Shown piece by piece: positions 18,305 through 26,075 of a stretch of 64,000 bases of DNA. The first letter of the stretch is position 1; each line of letters begins with the position of its first letter. The stretch is from JAHDDH01 sp963922775 (GTDB taxonomy: Bacteria > Bacteroidota > Bacteroidia > Cytophagales > Amoebophilaceae). The translations under genes and the position numbers were made by a program. The notes under the pieces were generated by a model that was not told the DNA's origin, searched no databases, and saw only the letters and a program-made list of their open reading frames with translations. The stretch is taken from positions 5,616-69,615 of the forward strand of contig CAWUJG010000003.1 of assembly GCA_963922775.1 (NCBI GenBank), in the 5' to 3' direction.

Positions 18305-20221
18305 ATGGTATTATTGGTATATCTCTTGTTGTTGACTCCTTTATGCTGTGTAGGTAGTATTTTATGTATGCCATCAAGATACATAGCAAAATTTACCTTA
18401 TTACTCAATAGTTTTTTAGTGATTTTGGCATCTTGTATATTGACATTAATCAAACATAAAAATTATTTTATTCACTATATACCATGGTTAAATTTGAGTC
18501 ATATTATGGTGATTTATATAGATTATATTACAGCTATTATGCTGTTGTTTCTTCTCATACTTTTTTTTATTATACAGTATTATGCTTTATGCTCTTTTGC
18601 AAACAATAAGTATTATTTTATTTTAACTTATATTTTTCTTTTTACCTGTTTAGGCATTTTGCTTTCTGGCCAGATATTTTTCTGTTTTATTTTTTGGGAA
18701 TGGATGGGTATTATAAGTTATTTTTTAATCATCTTCCATAAACAAAATAAAGTAACATTTAGACAAGGAAAAATAATTTTTCTTATCAATAAAATAGGGG
18801 ATTTATGTTTTTTTATTGGATTATTTTTAGTGTTTGTCAACCAAAAGCAAATTTGTAGATATATATGGATAAAGGATATTATTTACCATAGTAATTTATC
18901 TCTAGGCATAATTATTATGTTGCTAGGTCTAGGTACAAAATCTGCACAGTTTCCTCTTATGCATTGGCTTCCCATTGCTATGGTAGCTCCAATGCCTGTA
19001 TCTGCATTATTGCATAGTGCTACATTAGTCATTATGGGAATATATCTTTCACTTCGTCTATCATATTTATTTACTCCAGATATATCTTTAGGTATACTAT
19101 ATGTAGGTATTATCACAGCTTTTTGGGGGGGTTATCAAGCTTGTAGATCATGGCATATTAAAAAATTGTTGGCATATTCTACTGTTTCTCAAATTGGTTT
19201 TATGAGTTTAGCCATAGGACTGGGCGCCTACACTACAGCTTTTATGCATATGCTTGTACATGGTATAATTAAAAGTTATCTTTTTCTTTGTGCTGGAATT
19301 ATAATACAAGATATGAAGCAGCAAAAATGGTTATTACAATATAGTGGTGATCTTCGTTTTGTTCAATACAGATATGGTAGCTATACAGTGTTAGTATTAT
19401 ACTGTTTTGGTGCTTGTTGTTTAATTGGGTTTCCTTATTTTCCTTGTTGGTATACTAAAGAGGCTTTGGTGATGCATATGGTAAATTGGGCATTTCAATA
19501 TATACAACACGGATATTATTTTTATATTTTACCTTTGCTAATTTTTTTGTTCAGCGTACTATTAACAGTAGTATATCTACTAAAGTCTATAATTTTTATT
19601 CTGAAAAAACAAGTATTGTATATTAGGCATACAGTCTTACCCTATAATTATTCAATTAGTTTAGGGCTCTTAACTTTAGTTTGTATAGGATTAATGAGTG
19701 TTTCTCTTGATTATCAAGATCATTGGCTATGGCGCACTATAGCACAAGGTGATACAGTATTAATAGATCTAGTAGTGGAGGAAAAAAAGATAAGACTAGG
19801 TATAGGTATAATTTTTCTATTTGGTTTAGGAATAACATGGAAAAAATATTGTGGAATTGAGAGTAAAGGTAAGAAGTTAGTTACAGGCATACAAGTTGTT
19901 GAATCGAATAGTTTGTTGAAAGTATTTAGTAGCAATGCGTATATAAAATTATTATATGGTGTGGAAAAAATAGAACAAACTATAGAGAAAATATATCATA
20001 AAGGAATAAAGGTAATATATGCTTTAGCAGAAATATTTACAACTTTAAGTCGATATATTAATTTATGTATTGGTCTATTTCATAATAAGAAAATATATTT
20101 AAGAAGAAAAAAAGTAATAGATATACAAAAAGTATGGACTTATTTATTTTTGATTATAGCATGTATCTTGATATATACTATCATTGAAATCTGTTTTATG
20201 CATAAAAAAATTAAGATTTGA
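18305..20221 (+). CDS. NuoL/DabB-like proton-conducting membrane subunit, orphan
   Basis: This membrane protein belongs to the NuoL/NdhF/Mrp antiporter superfamily. The ATG at 18305 (638 residues) avoids the 56-base overlap with surE that the upstream in-frame ATG at 18242 would cause. Residues needed for proton transfer are present: Glu in FIFWEWMGIISY, Lys in GTKSAQFPLMHWLP, His and Lys in HMLVHGIIKSYLFLCAG, with MVAPMPVSALLHSATLV between. The C terminus keeps a long amphipathic segment and a last membrane helix, as in NuoL. No other complex I genes are in the window and no DabA (DUF2309) follows, so its partner is unknown: complex I encoded elsewhere, a Dab-type carbon pump, or a Mrp-type role. 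Confidence 0.85.
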   Translation: MVLLVYLLLLTPLCCVGSILCMPSRYIAKFTLLLNSFLVILASCILTLIKHKNYFIHYIPWLNLSHIMVIYIDYITAIMLLFLLILFFIIQYYALCSFANNKYYFILTYIFLFTCLGILLSGQIFFCFIFWEWMGIISYFLIIFHKQNKVTFRQGKIIFLINKIGDLCFFIGLFLVFVNQKQICRYIWIKDIIYHSNLSLGIIIMLLGLGTKSAQFPLMHWLPIAMVAPMPVSALLHSATLVIMGIYLSLRLSYLFTPDISLGILYVGIITAFWGGYQACRSWHIKKLLAYSTVSQIGFMSLAIGLGAYTTAFMHMLVHGIIKSYLFLCAGIIIQDMKQQKWLLQYSGDLRFVQYRYGSYTVLVLYCFGACCLIGFPYFPCWYTKEALVMHMVNWAFQYIQHGYYFYILPLLIFLFSVLLTVVYLLKSIIFILKKQVLYIRHTVLPYNYSISLGLLTLVCIGLMSVSLDYQDHWLWRTIAQGDTVLIDLVVEEKKIRLGIGIIFLFGLGITWKKYCGIESKGKKLVTGIQVVESNSLLKVFSSNAYIKLLYGVEKIEQTIEKIYHKGIKVIYALAEIFTTLSRYINLCIGLFHNKKIYLRRKKVIDIQKVWTYLFLIIACILIYTIIEICFMHKKIKI

Positions 20222-20374
20222 TAATTTTGTTTAATGTCATCTTATTGTATACCAAACAATATAATATATTTTAAGACATAAATATTGAGCAGACAAAAAA
20301 TATAGAAGAAAAAAAATTTGTAAAATAAATTTACAACGTAGCATTTATAATAAACTAAAAAAAATGTCAAAAGT

Positions 20375-21862
20375 TTGAAGTCTAAACAAATACAATATAC
20401 CGATATATTAGTGATAGGCTCTGGATTAGCAGGATTAGTTTATGCCTTAAAGATGGCTAAAGCAAATAAACATTGCATAATTACTATAATAAGTAAAACA
20501 TCTCTTCAAGAAAATAATACTCAATATGCACAAGGAGGTATAGCAGCTACATTAGAGAAAGATAGCTCTGCTATAGCTCAACATATAGAAGATACTGTAA
20601 AAGCAGGTAGAGGAATGTGTAATCCATATATTGTGCAAAAAGTTATTACAGACTCTGCACAATGTATACAAGATTTAATACAATGGGGTGTACCATTTGA
20701 ACAAGATAAACAAGGTAAATTCTATTTAGGCCTAGAGGGTGGGCATAGTACAAGCAGAATATTACACTGCAAAGATACAACAGGAAAAAAGATTATACAA
20801 CAACTCATCTATCAAATAAAAAAATATCCGAATATAAAAATAAGCACCTATCAATCTGTTATAGACCTCATTATTTATGAGGAACAATGTATAGGTGCTA
20901 TGCTATATAATCAAAATAAGAATTCTTGCTATGCCCTAATAGCAAAAAATATATTGTTAGCTACAGGAGGATGTGGCCAAGTATATCAGTATACTACAAA
21001 TCCAATTCATGCTACAGGAGATGGTATAGCGATTGCACATAGAGCAGGTGTAGCTATAAAATATATGGAATATATACAATTTCATCCAACAGCATTTTAC
21101 CAAAAAAATAAAAAAAAACTGTTTTTAATAACAGAGGCTCTTCGAGGAGAAGGAGCATATATTTTAGATGAAAAAAAACAAAGATTTTTATATTTTTTTG
21201 ATAAAAATGCTGAACTTGCTACAAGAGATGTTATTGCACAGGCAATGTCTAAAGTACTTCAAAATCAAAATCAAGAACATCTCTGGTTAGATTGTAGACA
21301 TATGTCTCTTAATATGTTGAAAAAAAGATTTCCTACTATAATAAATTATTTATTTGAAAATGATATTAATCCACAAAAACAACTTATACCCATTATTCCT
21401 GCAGCACACTATCAATGCGGTGGCATAGCAGTTGATGAATATGGAGTAACGAATATTAAAAATTTATATAGTAGTGGAGAAGTAGCTTATACAGGATTGC
21501 ATGGAGTAAACAGATTAGCATCTAACTCTTTATTGGAAGCAGTAGCTTTTGCAAAATATTGCTTTGAACATACAATACATAAAAATAATAACCATTTTCC
21601 AAAAAATTTTACTCTAAATATACCTAAGGTATGTACTTCTTTTACTGTAGATGTCAAAAAAATTATAGAAAAAATACAAAATACCATGCAAGAAAACGCA
21701 GGCATAATATATAATCCTATAACTCGAAAAAAAGCGAAAAAAATTATAGATAAACAAGTAGCATTATTAAATAATTATAATAATACAAACGAATTTTTTG
21801 TTAGACTACACACAGCAAAAAATATATGTACAACAGCCCAAAAAATTCTTAAAAAAGAATAA
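20375..21862 (+). CDS. nadB: L-aspartate oxidase
   Basis: NadB is an FAD enzyme that oxidises L-aspartate to iminoaspartate, the first step of de novo NAD synthesis with NadA. The 495-residue protein has the dinucleotide fold GSGLAGLVYALKMA near the N terminus, TQYAQGGIAA, GHSTSRILHCKDTTGK, GGCGQVYQYTTNP, HPTAFY, TEALRGEGAYI and YSSGEVAYTGLHGVNRLASN with SLLEAVAFA. Family length is about 510-540, slightly more. The start is TTG: the only nearby ATG (20364) runs out of frame into TGA after four codons, although one extra A in the following A-run would join it to the gene. NadA and NadC are not in the window. Confidence 0.92.
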   Translation: MKSKQIQYTDILVIGSGLAGLVYALKMAKANKHCIITIISKTSLQENNTQYAQGGIAATLEKDSSAIAQHIEDTVKAGRGMCNPYIVQKVITDSAQCIQDLIQWGVPFEQDKQGKFYLGLEGGHSTSRILHCKDTTGKKIIQQLIYQIKKYPNIKISTYQSVIDLIIYEEQCIGAMLYNQNKNSCYALIAKNILLATGGCGQVYQYTTNPIHATGDGIAIAHRAGVAIKYMEYIQFHPTAFYQKNKKKLFLITEALRGEGAYILDEKKQRFLYFFDKNAELATRDVIAQAMSKVLQNQNQEHLWLDCRHMSLNMLKKRFPTIINYLFENDINPQKQLIPIIPAAHYQCGGIAVDEYGVTNIKNLYSSGEVAYTGLHGVNRLASNSLLEAVAFAKYCFEHTIHKNNNHFPKNFTLNIPKVCTSFTVDVKKIIEKIQNTMQENAGIIYNPITRKKAKKIIDKQVALLNNYNNTNEFFVRLHTAKNICTTAQKILKKE

Positions 21863-22102
21863 TAATAGCAAATGCCCACACTGATATTCAATCATTTCAT
21901 TTTTAGCATTTATTATACTTAGTCATTATATGTTTTTAGCATAAATATGACATATATATTAGTTTTTGATCTATATAGGAAATAAATTAAAAATAGATTA
22001 ATGTAATTATTGAACCATTTTTTGGTCTTATATAACTGATAATATTCCAAAAATATATATATTTAAGAATAAATCAAATCTAAAATAGTACAATTTTTTT
22101 TT

Positions 22103-24547
22103 ATGAAAAAATATACATTTATCTGTATCATCATTCTAATTGTTTTGCAACGTTGTAGATGTAATCAGCATTTTAAAAAAATATACAATGCATCTAATAC
22201 AAAAATTAAGAAAATAGAAATTTTAGAGTCAAAATTAATTGATAGTAAAATTCAACTTTACGGCATAATAGAATTTAATGAAGATACAGCAGTAAATTTA
22301 AGCTCTAGCACTAGAGAACAAAATATTGCCAAACAAGAGCCTTATAAAAGTGGATTTATATTTAGTACTAATCCAAAAACACTAACAAAAAAAGCTTGTA
22401 TTGAAAAAGCTTTACCTCATATATCTAAAAATAATATTCAGTTATACCAAGAAAATATATACTATATAACAGACGATCAAACTAAATACAAACAAATAGT
22501 TAAAGTACAAGATTTTGTACCTGAAAATATTAAAAAAAAGTTTTCAGAAGAGATTTATTATGTTCATTTATGGATAAAAAAAGAAAATATAATTTTTTTA
22601 TCTAAAAATTATATTCCCATGTTATGTTACATAACAGCAAGATATGAAGCAATGGTAAAAGAAACCCAAAAATGTTTAGATAATGGAATACAAAAAATTA
22701 GTGACTTAGAAGAAACCTATGAAGAAACACTGCAACTCATGGTAGATACACAAGCAAAAATAGAAGATCCCAAAAAAAGACGTAAAACAGTAGTAAAAGC
22801 AATTAGTAGTATTAATGCATCAAAAGAAATATTAGAAAAAATATCAGAAAGCGATACAAACTCCAAAGATGTGGAAGAATTAAAAGCGAAGCTAGACGAA
22901 TACAAAAAAAAATTAATAGACCAACAACAAGAAAATAAAGCACAACAAGGTAAAATGAAACTTCAAGAAGAAGAAATAGAAAATAATATAAAGAATATAG
23001 GTAAACTGAAATTAGACAATAATAATAAAGATGAAATAATTAATCAGCTAGAGAATAATTTAGAAATTTTGAAAGATGATAATACGAAATATAATAAATT
23101 ACTTGTAGAAAGAAATGACAATATAGCCTACTTAAATGAACTAAATCAACAATTAAACCAAGAAAAAAATGAACTACTAATAGAGAATAAAGATAATATT
23201 GAAGATCTAAACAAGAAATTGAATGAAATACAATCAAAATTCAATGGAAAGAATAAAGAAAAAAATGAAATTATAGCACAACTTAGAAGTACTATTGATG
23301 AAATAAAAAAACAGAACGAAGAACTTAAAAAAATAGGTGAAGAAAATAAAAATGATATAAAAAAAGCTAAAGAAACAATGCAAGAGCAGATAAAAATAAT
23401 TGAAGATTTACACAAAGAAAATGAACAACTCAAAGAACAGCTCAGTATTATAGATACTAGCAATGAAAATTTAGAAAAAAAAATAAAAGACTTACATAAT
23501 CAAATAAACAATTTAGAAGACAATAATAATAAACAAGTAGTAGATGAAAAAAATGAAATTATAGAACAATTAAAAGAAGAAATAAAAAAATATAAAGAAT
23601 ATATAAAAAATAGTAAAGAAAAAAATGAACAAGAAATAGAAAATCTAAATAAAAAGTTTGATGAACAAACAGCATTACTTGAACAAGAAAAGCGTGCACA
23701 TAATAAAACAAATTTAGAAAAAGAAATGCTAGCCAAAGTTATAGAAGATTTAAAAGAAGAAAAAGTAGCTAATGAGCAAAAATACAACCAAGAATTACAA
23801 GATAGGATACTTTTTGAACAAAAAAATAAAAAACTAGAAGAAGACATAGTAAAATATCAAGAAGAATTAGATAAATTAAAAAACGAATTTAGTACTATAG
23901 GCAATGTATTAGGCATAAAAGAAGCAGATATGGAATATATTATTCAGGCTATTTTAGCAGATAGAAATATTATACAAAGTTTAAATTTTAAGATAGAGAA
24001 AATGCAACTGGAAAAACCATTACAAGCAGAAGAATTGAAAAAAAAGGCAGAAAGCGAACTAAATAAGGTAATTAAAGCAATGAAAAAACAGTTGAAAAAA
24101 AAAGACAAAGATATTCAAGAACATATTAAAGCATATGAAGATATGAATACAAGGTTACTAAATGAAAAAAGAGAAATAATGGATAAAAAAATAGCATACC
24201 AAAAAAGCAATCAGAAGTTATCTAGTAAAATATTAACACTTAAAAATAAAATAAATGATCAGAAAAAACAATTAGAAAAAGTCAAAAAAGAATTAAGACA
24301 AGAAAAAGAAGTTAGAAGACGTGCAGTAACAAGAAAAAATGAAAATAATAGAGAAAACCCTGTTGATTTTTTTCGTAAATATGCTATACATATAGACACT
24401 ATGAAGGTTCGTATAAAGAATATTATAGATGGAAAATATCTAGAAAAAAACTCAATAAAAGGAGCACTAGAACAAGAAGTAGATTTTCTTCAAGATGAAA
24501 TACAAAATATAAATAAAATAAAAATAGCGAATAGAAAAAAAAAATAG
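22103..24547 (+). CDS. Secreted long coiled-coil protein of unknown function
   Basis: The 814-residue protein has an N-terminal signal-like segment (MKKYTF, hydrophobic to about 16, then CRC), but the LQRC sequence is not a good lipobox. Residues 30-190 look globular (YYVHLWIKKENIIFLS). From about 235 to 745 the sequence is an almost unbroken coiled coil with Leu, Ile and Asn at heptad positions and very high Glu/Lys/Asn content, for example EQLKEQLSIIDTSNENLEKK. The end (about 755-810) is a short domain with VDFFRKYAIHIDTMKVRIKN. No ATPase head is present, so it is not an SMC protein. A periplasmic or surface rod, or a host-interacting protein, are both possible. Confidence 0.6.
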   Translation: MKKYTFICIIILIVLQRCRCNQHFKKIYNASNTKIKKIEILESKLIDSKIQLYGIIEFNEDTAVNLSSSTREQNIAKQEPYKSGFIFSTNPKTLTKKACIEKALPHISKNNIQLYQENIYYITDDQTKYKQIVKVQDFVPENIKKKFSEEIYYVHLWIKKENIIFLSKNYIPMLCYITARYEAMVKETQKCLDNGIQKISDLEETYEETLQLMVDTQAKIEDPKKRRKTVVKAISSINASKEILEKISESDTNSKDVEELKAKLDEYKKKLIDQQQENKAQQGKMKLQEEEIENNIKNIGKLKLDNNNKDEIINQLENNLEILKDDNTKYNKLLVERNDNIAYLNELNQQLNQEKNELLIENKDNIEDLNKKLNEIQSKFNGKNKEKNEIIAQLRSTIDEIKKQNEELKKIGEENKNDIKKAKETMQEQIKIIEDLHKENEQLKEQLSIIDTSNENLEKKIKDLHNQINNLEDNNNKQVVDEKNEIIEQLKEEIKKYKEYIKNSKEKNEQEIENLNKKFDEQTALLEQEKRAHNKTNLEKEMLAKVIEDLKEEKVANEQKYNQELQDRILFEQKNKKLEEDIVKYQEELDKLKNEFSTIGNVLGIKEADMEYIIQAILADRNIIQSLNFKIEKMQLEKPLQAEELKKKAESELNKVIKAMKKQLKKKDKDIQEHIKAYEDMNTRLLNEKREIMDKKIAYQKSNQKLSSKILTLKNKINDQKKQLEKVKKELRQEKEVRRRAVTRKNENNRENPVDFFRKYAIHIDTMKVRIKNIIDGKYLEKNSIKGALEQEVDFLQDEIQNINKIKIANRKKK

Positions 24548-24714
24548 CCTCAATTTTTTTCCTATTACTAGTTAATGTGCCTTATTTTTCGATTTATGTA
24601 ACAACATTAGTAAAATTCAAAGGAAAATTATATATTTATATATATTTTTTTTAAAATATTTTAAACATAGGACGAGATCCTCAACATAAAATTAAATTAA
24701 AAACACCACCCCAT

Positions 24715-25125
24715 ATGGTAAAAATACGTTTAGCAAGAAGAGGGAAAAAAAATTATGCCCTTTATGATATTGTAGCTGCAGATGTACGCGCTCCAAGAGA
24801 TGGAAAATTCATAAAAAAATTGGGTACTTATAATCCACATAGTAATCCATCAGCTATACGGCTTAATATAGATGAAACATTAAAGTATTTAATGAATGGT
24901 GCGCAGCCTACTAAAACAGCACGCTATATTTTATCTTCTCAAGGTGTGATGTTTAAAAAACATCTTCAGATAGGTATCAATAAAAAGGCTATTACTCAAG
25001 AAGAAGCTAATGCCCGGTTTGATAAGTGGATAGAAGATAAAAAACAACAACGTATACAAAAAGGAGAAAAAAAAGCACAAAAAAGAGCTGAAAAAAAAAG
25101 AAAAAAAAAAGTTAAAGAAGAATAG
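24715..25125 (+). CDS. rpsP: 30S ribosomal protein bS16
   Basis: bS16 is an early-binding protein of the small subunit body. The first 80 residues match the family closely: [39 protein letters not shown] and a segment ending [12 protein letters not shown]. The remaining 55 residues form a Lys, Arg and Glu rich extension typical of Bacteroidota versions, giving 136 residues against about 82 in E. coli. In most bacteria rpsP is followed by rimM and trmD; here it stands alone and ends in a strong intrinsic terminator. Confidence 0.97.
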   Translation: MVKIRLARRGKKNYALYDIVAADVRAPRDGKFIKKLGTYNPHSNPSAIRLNIDETLKYLMNGAQPTKTARYILSSQGVMFKKHLQIGINKKAITQEEANARFDKWIEDKKQQRIQKGEKKAQKRAEKKRKKKVKEE

Positions 25126-25187
25126 GTTATAATAGTACTATCTATAATGTGCTTTTTTACAATAAATAAGGAATAGATATTTAATTT

Positions 25188-25203
25188 TTCCCAATTTTGG
25201 GAA
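25188..25203. repeat. Short perfect palindrome downstream of rpsP
   Basis: TTCCCAA and TTGGGAA flank two T bases, giving a 7-bp perfect inverted repeat between the rpsP stop and its terminator. GC-containing symmetric sites are rare in this AT-rich intergenic DNA. It could be a protein-binding site, a secondary RNA hairpin or chance. Confidence 0.4.
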
Positions 25204-25239
25204 TATATATATTGTAAGATAAATAATAATACCTATTGT

Positions 25240-25274
25240 AATCTGCATTAGCATTTGATGCAGATTGTTTTTTT
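25240..25274 (+). terminator. Intrinsic terminator of rpsP
   Basis: AATCTGCAT (25240-25248) and ATGCAGATT (25258-25266) make a perfect 9-bp stem with a 9-base loop, followed by G and seven T bases. This is the clearest Rho-independent terminator in the window and lies about 115 bases past the rpsP stop codon. It would also separate rpsP from the convergent acyltransferase gene. Confidence 0.8.
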
Positions 25275-25336
25275 AAAAACTAAAAATTTTCTATTAGTAT
25301 AATCAAAAAGATATATATGGTTAGGTAAACAGCAGG

Positions 25337-26065
25337 CTATACTAGCAAATTCAACAAAAAATAGATTATAGGCTGATGTAACATATAAATCCATAAAGAA
25401 TATTTACCTATATATTGTAATGGTTTGGTGAAAAAATAATATGGATAGATAGGTAATTTTACTTTTTTTGTAGTTTTTTTATAAAATATTTTTCCTATGT
25501 ATAAGCCTAAGAGGATAAAACCAAAAGAAGGTATTAACGGGTAATAGTCTATCATATCTCCAATACTAAAATTATAGTAGGGGAATAACCAAAAAAAATA
25601 TGGATTATGCCATATCCAAAATTTTTGATCAACATAAATACCTACAGTTAAGAAAATAAGGCCTAAGAAAAGCAATTTTTTTTTTGTTGTATGCTTGAAA
25701 AAATAGGAAAGTAATGTAGCAAGGCTTATACAATGTAAAATACCAAAATAAATTTTTCCTCCAAAATCAAAAAAAATAGTTGTTAGTGTAATAATTATGC
25801 CTAAAAGAAATATTTTACTGCTTCTATATAAAATATTTGTAAATTTACTGTATTTTTTTCTTTGGTAGTTGATAGATAGTGTGATACCTGATATGGTTAA
25901 AAATATACCACTTATGCAATAAGGCATAATAGACCAAAAATTATTTTTTGTAAATATATTCTTATTAAATAAGAATTGTAAATCATAAAGTGTATGAAAG
26001 GTTATCATTAAAATAATGGCTATGCCTCGTATACAGTCTATCTCCCAATAGCGTTTTTGTATCAT
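25337..26065 (-). CDS. DUF1624 / heparan-alpha-glucosaminide acetyltransferase-like membrane protein
   Basis: The 242-residue integral membrane protein matches the DUF1624 (HGSNAT catalytic) family. The N terminus RYWEIDCIRGIAIILMITFHTLYDLQ holds the conserved D-x-x-R-G and F-H of membrane acyltransferases. GIFLTISGITLSINY and GILHCISLATLLSYF follow, and six or more membrane helices can be counted, with WIYMLHQPIIYFLLN as the last. The family is thought to move acyl groups from CoA to extracytoplasmic sugars; the substrate here is unknown. It lies 10 bases downstream of sucA on the same strand, which looks like simple co-transcription rather than a shared pathway. Confidence 0.8.
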   Translation of the reverse strand: MIQKRYWEIDCIRGIAIILMITFHTLYDLQFLFNKNIFTKNNFWSIMPYCISGIFLTISGITLSINYQRKKYSKFTNILYRSSKIFLLGIIITLTTIFFDFGGKIYFGILHCISLATLLSYFFKHTTKKKLLFLGLIFLTVGIYVDQKFWIWHNPYFFWLFPYYNFSIGDMIDYYPLIPSFGFILLGLYIGKIFYKKTTKKVKLPIYPYYFFTKPLQYIGKYSLWIYMLHQPIIYFLLNLLV

Positions 26066-26075
26066 ATATTAGTGT

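Noticed and set aside
23146..23847. Two Ser/Phe-rich minus-strand ORFs inside the coiled-coil gene
   Set aside because: They are mirror frames of Glu/Lys/Asn codons and have no protein-like pattern.
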